Positions 7,692 to 14,849 of a stretch of 41,709 nucleotides of DNA are shown here, piece after piece (within the stretch, counting starts at the first letter, position 1; each line of letters opens with the position of its first letter). The notes under the pieces were generated by a model. That model was not told the DNA's origin. It saw only the letters and a list, made by a program, of their open reading frames with translations, and made no database searches. This stretch comes from CAZPNX01 sp964588285 (lineage in GTDB: Bacteria; Edwardsbacteria; AC1; EtOH8), in assembly GCA_964588285.1 (NCBI GenBank), contig CAZPNX010000022.1:1-41709 (forward strand). Direction: 5' to 3'. Made by a program: the position numbers and the translations under genes.

Positions 7692-8873
7692 TCAGATCAA
7701 TCCCAACTGCTTTCCGGCGGTGCGGAACGCCTCCAGCACCCGGTCCAGCTGGGCATCGGTGTGGGCGGCCGAGAAGCTGGTGCGGATCATCTCCCGGCCT
7801 TCGGGAACGGCCGGCGACATCACCGGGTTGGCGAAGATGCCGTGGTCCATCAGGTACTTCCACAGGGCGAAGGCCTTCTCCTGGGAGCCGATCATCAGCG
7901 GGATGATGGGGGTGCAGGCGATGCCGGTGTCGTAGCCCATGGCTTTGAACTCACGGAGCATCCGATTGGCGTTGTCCCACAGGCGCTTCCGGAGCTGGGG
8001 CTCTTCCTGAAGAACATCGATGGCGGCCGAGACCGCGGCCGTCAGGGCCGGAGGCAGAGCGGCCGAGAAAATCATGCTGCGGGCGAAATGCTTAATGTAA
8101 TCCACCACCAGGAAGTCGCCGGCCACCACCCCGCCGATGGCGGCGAAGCTCTTGGAGAAGGTTCCCATGATGAGGTCGGTCTCCTTCTCCAGGCCGAAGT
8201 GTTCGGCGGTGCCCCGACCGTGCCCGCCCAGAACGCCCATGGCATGGGCGTCGTCCACCAGCACCCGGGCATCGTACTTCCGGCACAGCCTGACGATCTC
8301 GGGCAGGTTGGCAATGTCGCCCTCCATGCTGTATATTCCGTCGATGATCACCATATGGCCCTTGGTGTGGTCCAGGCCGTGGAGCACCCGCTCCAGACTC
8401 TGCATGTCGTTGTGCTGAAAACGGCGCATGTGGGCATAGGACAGGCGGCAGCCGTCCAAGATGGAGGCGTGGTCGTACTTGTCGGTTACCAGGATGTCGT
8501 CCTTGGTGCCCAGGCAGGAAATGGTGCCCAGATTGGTCTGCATGCCGGTGGAGAAGACCAGGGCCGCCTCTTTGTTCAGGAACTTGGCCAGCTTGGCCTC
8601 CAGCTCGTTGTGCATGTCCAGGGTCCCGGTTAAAAACCGGGAGCCGGTGCAGCCGGTGCCGAATTTTTCGATGGCCTTGATGGCGGCCTCCTTGACCCGG
8701 GGATGGGTGGTCAGGCCTAGGTAGTTGTTGGAGCCGATCATGATCATCCGCTTGCCGTCGATGATGACCTCCGGCTCCTGGGCCGATGATAGGGGGTGGA
8801 AATAGGGATAGAGGCCGGCCGCCCTGGCCTCCTGAGCGGCTTTGAAATCAAAACATTTTTTAAAGATATCCAT
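7692..8873 (-). CDS. Alpha-oxoamine synthase (serine palmitoyltransferase / KBL type)
   Basis: 393 residues, PLP-dependent, condensing an amino acid with an acyl-CoA. Visible: the N-terminal substrate region YPYFHPLSS, GSNNYLGLT, KFGTGCTGSRFLTGTLD, the stacking-histidine region DKYDHASI, VDDAHAMG, and the PLP lysine in GTFSKSFAAIGG near residue 240. GTGCTGSRFLTGTLD and TFSKSFAAIGG read closer to bacterial serine palmitoyltransferases than to glycine C-acetyltransferase (KBL) or BioF. However, a threonine dehydrogenase gene lies at 40607, which would suit KBL. AAGGA precedes the start by about seven bases, and a TTGCAA-18-TATAAT promoter lies upstream. The subfamily is left open. Confidence 0.85.
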   Translation of the reverse strand: MDIFKKCFDFKAAQEARAAGLYPYFHPLSSAQEPEVIIDGKRMIMIGSNNYLGLTTHPRVKEAAIKAIEKFGTGCTGSRFLTGTLDMHNELEAKLAKFLNKEAALVFSTGMQTNLGTISCLGTKDDILVTDKYDHASILDGCRLSYAHMRRFQHNDMQSLERVLHGLDHTKGHMVIIDGIYSMEGDIANLPEIVRLCRKYDARVLVDDAHAMGVLGGHGRGTAEHFGLEKETDLIMGTFSKSFAAIGGVVAGDFLVVDYIKHFARSMIFSAALPPALTAAVSAAIDVLQEEPQLRKRLWDNANRMLREFKAMGYDTGIACTPIIPLMIGSQEKAFALWKYLMDHGIFANPVMSPAVPEGREMIRTSFSAAHTDAQLDRVLEAFRTAGKQLGLI

Positions 8874-8902
8874 CGTATTCCTTACAATGAGCTTGAATAC
8901 AA

Positions 8903-8932
8903 ATTATACTACAAACGGCCTATTTATTGCAA
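8903..8932 (-). promoter_or_regulatory. Promoter of the alpha-oxoamine synthase gene
   Basis: On the minus strand TTGCAA (8927-8932), an 18-base spacer and TATAAT (8903-8908). Predicted start is near 8896, giving a leader of about 23 bases with AAGGA. The -35 lies inside the hairpin at the end of rsmI. Confidence 0.65.
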
Positions 8933-8939
8933 ATAGGCC
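8917..8939 (-). terminator. Hairpin overlapping the 3' end of rsmI
   Basis: GGCCTATTT (8917-8925) pairs with AAATAGGCC (8931-8939) around a 5-base loop, spanning the rsmI stop codon at 8920-8922. The following minus-strand sequence GTTTGT is only moderately T-rich, so this is a weak intrinsic terminator or a 3'-end stabiliser. Confidence 0.45.
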
Positions 8940-9654
8940 GGGCCGATGGGGTTAAATCAATACCGTCTGAGCCATCACGATATTTTTCCGGCGGTGCTCC
9001 GGCGATGACCACCACATACTCGCCCAAACGCTTTTTCTGTCCGGCCAAGTCAGCCAGCTGCGAAAGAGTGCCTCTCTCCACCTCTTCGTGCCGCTTGGTC
9101 AGCTCCCGACAGAGGCAGGCGCGGCGGTCGCCGAAAACCTCCAGGGCATCGGCCAGAAACCGGTCAATGCGGTGAACGCTCTCATAATAGACCAGGGTAT
9201 GGGGAAGATGGCGATCCTGCTCCAGGAATCTCTTCCTGGCTCCGGGCTTCTGGGGCGGGAAGCCTCTGAAGACGAAGGAGTGGACCGGCAGGCCGGAAAG
9301 AACCACGGACATGTCCAGGGCGGAGGGACCGGGGATTAGGGTAAAGCAGATTCCAGCATCGATAGCCTTTTGGACTATGGTGTAGCCTGGGTCGGAGATG
9401 CCCGGGGTGCCGCCGTCGGTGATCAGGGCCACGGAGCGGCCGGCCTGCAGCTCGGCGATTATCCTCCGTCCCGCCCGCTCTTCGTTGTGTTCGAAGAAAG
9501 ACATCAGGGGTTTGCTGATGCCGTAGTGCTCGAGGAGCACACGGGACTTACGGGTGTCCTCGCAGGCGATCAGGTCTACGGATTTCATCACCTCCAGGGC
9601 CCTGAGGGTGATGTCCTTAAGATTGCCGATGGGCGTGGCCACAAGGTAAAGCAT
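8920..9654 (-). CDS. rsmI: 16S rRNA 2'-O-ribose C1402 methyltransferase RsmI
   Basis: 244 residues, shorter at the C-terminus than E. coli RsmI (286). It uses S-adenosylmethionine to methylate the ribose of C1402 in the decoding centre of 16S rRNA. The tetrapyrrole-methylase fold signatures are clear: LVATPIGNLKDIT at the N-terminus, CEDTRKSRVLL, EHNE, the SAM loop TDGGTPGISDPG near residues 80-91, IPGPSA, and YYESVHR. ATG 9654 is chosen because the family starts M-x-YLVATPIGNL exactly there; the open frame continues upstream to 9807 without conservation and through an inverted repeat. The alpha-oxoamine synthase gene lies downstream with its own promoter. Confidence 0.96.
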   Translation of the reverse strand: MLYLVATPIGNLKDITLRALEVMKSVDLIACEDTRKSRVLLEHYGISKPLMSFFEHNEERAGRRIIAELQAGRSVALITDGGTPGISDPGYTIVQKAIDAGICFTLIPGPSALDMSVVLSGLPVHSFVFRGFPPQKPGARKRFLEQDRHLPHTLVYYESVHRIDRFLADALEVFGDRRACLCRELTKRHEEVERGTLSQLADLAGQKKRLGEYVVVIAGAPPEKYRDGSDGIDLTPSARPICNK

Positions 9655-9670
9655 ATGGTTCTTTCCATCT

Positions 9671-9719
9671 AACCCCAAACCCCTTCCCCGCCGGCGAAGG
9701 GGATAAAGGGGTTGGGTTT
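9671..9719. repeat. Inverted repeat between rsmI and the epimerase gene
   Basis: Left arm AACCCCAAACCCCTT (9671-9685) and right arm AAAGGGGTTGGGTT (9705-9718) form a long imperfect hairpin with an inner CCTTCCCC/GAAGGGG stem. It sits just after the stop of the minus-strand epimerase gene and may end or attenuate its transcript. There is no T run. Confidence 0.5.
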
Positions 9720-9721
9720 GT

Positions 9722-10714
9722 TCATAGCCAACCGTTCTCCCTATACCACCGGGCCGTTTCCGCGATACCTTTTTCCAGTACGTAATCGCAGGCAAAGCCG
9801 AAGTCACGTTTGGCCGCCTGGGACGAGACCGTCCAGTAGCGCTGGGCCATTTCGGAAACCTTTTGGCGGTTAAAGATGGTCGGCCGTTTCGCCAGAAAGG
9901 CCCCGGCCTCGGAGAGCAAAGCGGAGAAACGGGCCATGAAAATGGGCACTGGAAGAAAAATAGGCTTTCTCCTTAAAACATCGGCGATGGCCCTTGATAT
10001 CTCCTGCCAGGAATAAGCCCGCTCCTGGGCTAAAAAATAAGTCTTCCCTACGCTCCTGTCCGACTCCGCCGCCATAACCATGCCCCGGACCAGGTCCTTG
10101 ACGTAGATCAGGTGGGCGTAGCGGGTGCGCAGGCCGGGCAGCAGGGCCAGGCCGCGGTTGATCCATTGGAAGTACATGAATATCTCGGTATCCCTGGGCC
10201 CATAGACTGAAGGAGGGCGGATGATGGTCAGAGGCAGTTTGTCGGAAATCTTCTGCAGCTCTCGCTCGGCCAGCAGCTTGCTTTTGCCGTAGTCAGAAAC
10301 CGGCCGGCACTCGTCCAACTCGCATTTGGGCTTATCCAAACAGGGAGAGGGGCCAACGGCGGCCTGGCTGGAGGAAAAGACGAACCTTTTAAGGCCGGGG
10401 GCAGCCTTAATGGCGGCCTCGGCCAAGCGACGGGTGGCCTCGGTATTGGCTTGGTAGAAATCGGCCGGCTTTCTGGCCTTGACCGCTCCGGCCAGGTGAT
10501 AGATGTAATCGATCCCCAGAACTGCGGAGTTCAGAGAGTCTTCATAGTTATAGGAGCCGCGGACGATCTGAGCGCCGAGGTTCTCTATCCACCGCAGATT
10601 GCTTTTATCCCGGACCAGGCAGCGGACATGGCAGCCTCTGGCCAGCAGCTCCTCCACCAGGTGGCTGCCGATGAAACCGTTGGCTCCGGTGACTAAGGCG
10701 GTTTGGTTGAACAT
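9722..10714 (-). CDS. NAD-dependent epimerase/dehydratase (extended SDR)
   Basis: 330 residues. The N-terminal Rossmann motif TGANGFIGSHL (residues 9-19), the NAD-contacting YHLAGAVKA, SSSQAAVGP (active-site Ser region), the catalytic pair in SDYGKSK (YxxxK near residue 143) and IRPPSVYGPRD are all present, so catalysis should be intact. Extended SDRs act on nucleotide sugars, flavonoid-like reductase substrates or sterol-like substrates; nothing here picks one. No ribosome site is visible, and a TTGACA-18-TAAACT promoter ends seven bases before the ATG, so the mRNA may be leaderless. A fragment of a related gene lies at 11041-11106. Confidence 0.88.
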   Translation of the reverse strand: MFNQTALVTGANGFIGSHLVEELLARGCHVRCLVRDKSNLRWIENLGAQIVRGSYNYEDSLNSAVLGIDYIYHLAGAVKARKPADFYQANTEATRRLAEAAIKAAPGLKRFVFSSSQAAVGPSPCLDKPKCELDECRPVSDYGKSKLLAERELQKISDKLPLTIIRPPSVYGPRDTEIFMYFQWINRGLALLPGLRTRYAHLIYVKDLVRGMVMAAESDRSVGKTYFLAQERAYSWQEISRAIADVLRRKPIFLPVPIFMARFSALLSEAGAFLAKRPTIFNRQKVSEMAQRYWTVSSQAAKRDFGFACDYVLEKGIAETARWYRENGWL

Positions 10715-10721
10715 GGATAAT

Positions 10722-10751
10722 AGTTTACTGTAAATAATATCAGGTTGTCAA
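10722..10751 (-). promoter_or_regulatory. Promoter of the epimerase gene, abutting its start codon
   Basis: Minus strand TTGACA (10746-10751), 18-base spacer, TAAACT (10722-10727), then seven bases to the ATG at 10714. The expected transcription start coincides with the start codon. Confidence 0.5.
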
Positions 10752-11040
10752 ACACATAAAAAGAAAAGGGGGCCCAAGACCGCCTCCGGTAAAATCGTTA
10801 GAAGTTTTCCGTCGTTGTATTAGCAATACTATGTAATGATTGGACTGTGACCGGTGAATTTGCCGGTGTCCCGGCGATCGAAGAGGAAGAAGCTGTCCTT
10901 TAGGGGAGTGAAAAGCCTCGGAAAATTAAGGATTCCATAATAAGACTTAAAATGGTATTTCAAACTCCAAAATTAGATTTCAATACCGGGCATTTGTCAT
11001 GGCTTTTTGTGTGGGAGTCGTTAAGCGTGCAATCTGGGTA

Positions 11041-11106
11041 CTTGGAGAGGATTGCCAGGCGGCTGCCGATGAAGCCGTCGGCCCCGGTGACCAAGGCAAC
11101 CCGTAA
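11041..11106 (-). pseudogene. Fragment of a second NAD-dependent epimerase gene
   Basis: Read on the minus strand, this stretch encodes VALVTGADGFIGSRLA, a complete Rossmann nucleotide-binding motif of an extended SDR. The frame continues for only about 30 unrelated codons to a stop, and no start or downstream domain exists. At the base level it resembles the 5' end of the intact epimerase gene at about 10664-10705 (GGCTGCCGATGAA, CCGGTGAC, AAGGC in the same order). It is therefore a decayed duplicate or the residue of a lost neighbour. Confidence 0.7.
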
Positions 11107-11410
11107 TTTAAAGTCGGCATCTTCTAAAAGTTAAAAGCTACCAATAAAATCCCAGTTTATCCTAAAAATAAAGCAAAGACAATATATATCAACTGTTTAA
11201 TCAAATGTGTAATTAAAAACGGTCTACCGATATAACTCTATGCTAAACAAGCAGATAGGATATAACATAACAATAAATTCGCTTGATTTTGTTTAACTAA
11301 AGGCTTGACTTTTCAGCATTTTATGGTAAATTTATATAGTAATTGACCTTGGGGGCCATCGGATGGCAATTCAAATGTAAATTCCCTTTAAATCTTAGTC
11401 GAATCTTCAA

Positions 11411-12517
11411 ATGCCCAGGCACGGCAAGTTCCTCTTTTCACTATGTAAAGTTATGGGATCGGAGTTTTTTCCCCTAACCGAAACGAAGACTCTGGCTGTC
11501 ATTAAAGCTTGGCTGTATCACTGTAAATTCCAGTCTCATTACGCCTCGAGCCAAAAAGAGGAAGCGCTTAAAGCACTCGATTTCTTAGGAACTTTGCCCG
11601 GTCTTCCAACGGCGCTGGAGCTGTTACATCTCTTTGATCTTTGCAGTCTGGCCAACCAGTTCAGCCTTTGGGAGTTGATGTCTGGCTCCTTGCGCAGGCT
11701 GGAGGAGCTGTCTCGACAAACCAACTATAACTTGGGACTGGCCCAGGTCGGTTATTTCCGGGCGGCCCTGTCTATCAACGAGGGCAGGTTCCAAGAGGCC
11801 ATCGAACACTACCAAGGGGCGCTGTCGGAGGTCCGCCTGGCCGGTGACCGGGATTTGGAAGCCGAGATACTGAACGACATGGGATTTTGCTACCGTCGCC
11901 TTGGCGACAATCTGAAGGGAGAAGAGCATTATCTGAAGTCCTTAGAGATTCGCCGTGAGATCAGCAACCTTACGGGCGTGGCCGAAAGCCTGAACAACCT
12001 TGGCATGCTATATATTATTGCCAAAAAGATGCAAAAGTCAGAAATGTATCTCACCCAAGCCTTAGAAATCGAGATGCGAACAGGCGATAAAATAGGGGCG
12101 GGATACACTCTGGTCAACCTGGGTTTCCTCAACAAAAAAAAAGGTTCGATTTCCAAAGCTGAAACCCTTTTTCGCCAAGCCCTGGATATAAGATCGGAGA
12201 TTGGCGACAGCTTGGGTTTGGGGTACTGTTATCTTCAACTGGCCCATGTCGCGAAAGAGCCCAAGCAGGCAGACGCTTTGGCCGAGGAATCCTATCGTTG
12301 TTTCTGCGATGCCGGCGATTTGAACGGGCAAATCGAAGCCAGATTATCGCAGGCCGAGATTTGGTTGGATGCTGGCTTTCCGGAACGTGCTTTTGAGGTG
12401 TTGAAAGAAGCGTCGCCAAAGGTGGATTCTTATTCCGAGGGGCCAACGCGCATTCGCTATCAGGCGTTGAAAGATAAATGCCGACAAGCCGTTAAGGAGG
12501 GGGGGCGACTGAGTTAA
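11411..12517 (+). CDS. TPR-repeat protein, 368 aa
   Basis: A soluble helical-repeat protein. After about 110 residues of non-repetitive helices, roughly residues 115-330 consist of about 40-residue TPR units with the period marked by phrases such as AEILNDMGFCYRRLGD, AESLNNLGMLYIIAKK and GYTLVNLGFLNKKKGS, each followed by a second helix ending in AL-x-I-R. This long-unit type (LGN/TPR_12 like) binds partner proteins. No enzyme domain, signal peptide or membrane segment is seen. The ATG is the first after an in-frame stop, and there is no recognisable ribosome site. It ends two bases before acpS and so heads the acpS-pdxA gene run. Partner unknown. Confidence 0.85.
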   Translation: MPRHGKFLFSLCKVMGSEFFPLTETKTLAVIKAWLYHCKFQSHYASSQKEEALKALDFLGTLPGLPTALELLHLFDLCSLANQFSLWELMSGSLRRLEELSRQTNYNLGLAQVGYFRAALSINEGRFQEAIEHYQGALSEVRLAGDRDLEAEILNDMGFCYRRLGDNLKGEEHYLKSLEIRREISNLTGVAESLNNLGMLYIIAKKMQKSEMYLTQALEIEMRTGDKIGAGYTLVNLGFLNKKKGSISKAETLFRQALDIRSEIGDSLGLGYCYLQLAHVAKEPKQADALAEESYRCFCDAGDLNGQIEARLSQAEIWLDAGFPERAFEVLKEASPKVDSYSEGPTRIRYQALKDKCRQAVKEGGRLS

Positions 12518-12519
12518 CC

Positions 12520-12909
12520 ATGATACACTCTGTCGGCATCGACATCGCCGAGGTGCCCCGCATGAGGCAGGCGGTGGAGCGCTGGGGCGGCCATTTCCTG
12601 GAGAAGATATTCACCTCCGACGAGATCGCCTTTTGCCGGGACCGGGCCAACCGCTATCAGGCCTACGCCGCCCGTTTTGCCTGCAAGGAGGCGGTATCCA
12701 AATGTCTGGGCACCGGGTTCCGGCGCGGGGTCAGCCCCAGGATGATCGAGATCGTGGACAACGAACACAGCCGGCCGACCGTCAGACTCCACGGCCGGGC
12801 GGCCGAGATCGGGGCCGGGCACCGGTTCCACCTGTCGCTGTCCCACGAGCGCTCCATGGTGGTGGCGGTGGCGGTCATGGAGAAACAAGATAACACCAGC
12901 AGCAAATAG
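12520..12909 (+). CDS. acpS: Holo-[acyl-carrier-protein] synthase
   Basis: 129 residues, the normal AcpS size. It transfers 4'-phosphopantetheine from CoA to a serine of apo-ACP, which activates fatty-acid synthesis. The Mg-binding GIDIAEV (Asp8) and FACKEAVSK (Glu57) motifs are both present, and SLSHERS near the C-terminus matches the CoA-binding end. The start is two bases after the stop of the TPR gene, and the end is 16 bases before the NAD(P)HX repair gene; acpS next to nnr is a common bacterial arrangement. Confidence 0.96.
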   Translation: MIHSVGIDIAEVPRMRQAVERWGGHFLEKIFTSDEIAFCRDRANRYQAYAARFACKEAVSKCLGTGFRRGVSPRMIEIVDNEHSRPTVRLHGRAAEIGAGHRFHLSLSHERSMVVAVAVMEKQDNTSSK

Positions 12910-12925
12910 AAAAGGGGAGGACGAA

Positions 12926-14485
12926 ATGAAAGCGGTGACCCCCCAGCAGATGCAGGAGATCGATGCCCGGGCCATGAAGAAGCACCGGATTCCGGGCCTG
13001 GTTTTAATGGAAAACGCCGGCAAGGCGGTGGCCCAGGCGGCCGCCGAAATGGCCGGAGCCGCCCTGCCCGGGGACAAGGCGACGGTGTGCCTGGTCTGCG
13101 GACCCGGCAACAACGGGGGAGACGGGCTGGCAGCCGCCAGACACTTGTCGGACCAGGGATTTGCGGCCGAGGTCTTCCTGTTGGGCGCTGCGGCCAAACT
13201 TAAGGGCGACGTCCGCACCCAAGCGGCTAAACTCAAGGCCTCAGGCATCAGGATTCAGGAAATGGCCAGCCCCAAGGGGCTGAACGCACTCAAAAGAGCG
13301 CTAGAAAACTCCTGTCTGGCGGTGGACGCCATCTTCGGAACCGGGTTTAAGGGAGCTCCCGACAAGTTCTGTTCTCAGGTCATTGAGATGCTTAACCAGA
13401 GCGGTTTGCCCATTCTGTCGGTCGACATTCCCTCAGGCGTGGAGGGACGGACCGGAGCCTGTAGCGGGGCGGGCATACGGGCCGCGGCCACGGTCACCAT
13501 GGGCCTAGTCAAGACCGGACTGCTGTTTTATCCCGGCAAGGCCCTGGCCGGAAAGGTGAGCCTGGCCGATATCGGCCTTCCCCAGGCGGCCATCGATGAG
13601 GCCAAGGAGGCGGTCGAGGTGGCTGAGGAGTGCCTGGTTAAGGCGCTTCTGCCCCGGCGGGCGCCGGACGCCCACAAGGGCAGCTGCGGAACGGTCCTGG
13701 TACTGTCCGGCTCCATCGGCATGACCGGTGCGGCCGCCTTGACGGCACTGTCGGCTCTGAAGGCCGGGGCCGGCATGGTCTATCTGGGGATTCCGGAAAG
13801 CCTGAACGACATCATGGAGAGCAAGCTGACCGAGGTCATCACCAAGCCGCTGCCCGAGACCAGGACCCGGACTCTGTCGGTGGCCGGGTTCGATAAAATC
13901 CGCAACCTGATGGCCAAGGCCGACGTTTTGGCCATCGGTCCCGGCCTTTCAGCCCACCCGGAGACAGCCGAACTGGTGGGCCTGGTGCTTTCGCAGGCCA
14001 CCATGCCGGGGGTGATCGACGCCGACGCCCTGAACGCGGCGGCCGCCAAGCCGGAGACGCTTTACGACATCAAAACCTCGCTCATCCTCACCCCGCATTA
14101 TGGAGAGATGTCGCGGCTGTTGCGACGGGACATTTCCATAGTAAAAAGCGACCCCATGGCCGCGGTTCAGGAGGCGGCCCAGAAGTTCTGCCAGACAGTG
14201 GTCCTCAAGGGAGCGCCCAGCGTCATCGCCCAGCCCAAGGGGCCGCTTTGGATCAATGCCACCGGCAACGCCGGCATGGCCACCGCCGGATCTGGCGACG
14301 TGCTGGCAGGAATATTGGCCGGGCTTCTGGCCCAGGGTCTGAAGACCTGGGAGGCGGCCAGGCTGGGCGTCTATCTTCACGGGCTGGCCGGGGATTTGGC
14401 GGCCGAGGACAAGACCCAGTACGCCATGCTGGCCGGAGACATCCTGGAAAATATTCCCCGGGCATTTTCCCGGCTTTTGGAGTAG
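12926..14485 (+). CDS. nnr: Bifunctional NAD(P)H-hydrate epimerase / ADP-dependent dehydratase
   Basis: 519 residues, the standard fused form. The N-terminal YjeF/NnrE half (about 1-215) epimerises S/R-NAD(P)HX and shows GPGNNGGDGLAAARHL at 59-74 and VDIPSGVEG. The C-terminal NnrD half (about 225-519, ribokinase-like) dehydrates the hydrate using ADP and shows HKGSCGTVLVLSGS, IGPGLS, LTPHYGEMSRLL, VLKGAP and the nucleotide motif AGSGDVLAGILAGLL near residue 455. Both active halves look complete. GGGGAGG lies five bases before the ATG. Role: repair of damaged nicotinamide cofactors in the cytosol. Confidence 0.96.
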   Translation: MKAVTPQQMQEIDARAMKKHRIPGLVLMENAGKAVAQAAAEMAGAALPGDKATVCLVCGPGNNGGDGLAAARHLSDQGFAAEVFLLGAAAKLKGDVRTQAAKLKASGIRIQEMASPKGLNALKRALENSCLAVDAIFGTGFKGAPDKFCSQVIEMLNQSGLPILSVDIPSGVEGRTGACSGAGIRAAATVTMGLVKTGLLFYPGKALAGKVSLADIGLPQAAIDEAKEAVEVAEECLVKALLPRRAPDAHKGSCGTVLVLSGSIGMTGAAALTALSALKAGAGMVYLGIPESLNDIMESKLTEVITKPLPETRTRTLSVAGFDKIRNLMAKADVLAIGPGLSAHPETAELVGLVLSQATMPGVIDADALNAAAAKPETLYDIKTSLILTPHYGEMSRLLRRDISIVKSDPMAAVQEAAQKFCQTVVLKGAPSVIAQPKGPLWINATGNAGMATAGSGDVLAGILAGLLAQGLKTWEAARLGVYLHGLAGDLAAEDKTQYAMLAGDILENIPRAFSRLLE

Positions 14486-14489
14486 AGCC

Positions 14490-14849
14490 ATGCCCTGGAT
14501 CGGCTATGGAATACTAGGGCTGGCCGCCGGCACGGTGAGCGGTCTTTTAGGGATAGGGGGGGCGGTGATCATCGTCCCGGCCCTGGTCCTGATTTTCCAT
14601 TACACCCAGCACCAGGCCCAAGGGACCTCGCTGGCCACTCTGCTTTTGCCTATCGGCCTGTTGGCGGTTTGGAGATACTACCAGGCCGGACAGGTCAACA
14701 TCCCGGCGGCAGCGGTAATGGCCGGGGCCTTCCTGTTGGGCGGTCTGTTGGGTGCCCAATTGGCGGTGGGGATGCCGTCATTATGGCTGAAACGGATGTT
14801 CGGAGCGCTGCTGCTGGTGCTGGCGGTGCGGATGATGTGGGGGAAATGA
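14490..14849 (+). CDS. Half-size TauE/SafE family permease
   Basis: 119 residues with about four hydrophobic segments. The opening GLAAGTVSGLLGIGGAVIIVPAL matches the repeat unit of TauE/SafE (DUF81) anion exporters, including GxGGG-like GIGGA, followed by QAQGTSLATLLLP. Full-length members carry two such halves (about 250 residues), so this one would have to work as a dimer. Family members export sulfite or organosulfonates; the substrate here is unknown. GGAG at 14479-14482 serves the start, and the stop overlaps the next TPR gene by four bases (ATGA). Confidence 0.82.
   Translation: MPWIGYGILGLAAGTVSGLLGIGGAVIIVPALVLIFHYTQHQAQGTSLATLLLPIGLLAVWRYYQAGQVNIPAAAVMAGAFLLGGLLGAQLAVGMPSLWLKRMFGALLLVLAVRMMWGK

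Larger units (their letters stand above)
10715..11410. other. AT-rich gene-poor gap with coding remnants
   Basis: About 700 bases without an intact gene, clearly richer in A+T than the surroundings, especially 11110-11340. It holds the epimerase promoter at its left edge and the epimerase fragment described separately. On the minus strand near 10832-10919 there is a protein-like frame (reading PLKDSFFLFDRR) that I cannot assign and that lacks a start; it may be another decayed gene end. TTGACT at 11305-11310 and TATAGT at 11335-11340 are promoter-like, but their spacing of 24 is wrong. Confidence 0.6.

Noticed and set aside
10952..11134. Plus-strand 60-codon frame in the AT-rich gap
   Set aside because: It is antisense to the epimerase fragment and has no ribosome site.
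11305..11340. Promoter for the 368-residue TPR gene (TTGACT and TATAGT)
   Set aside because: The spacing of 24 bases is outside the normal range.
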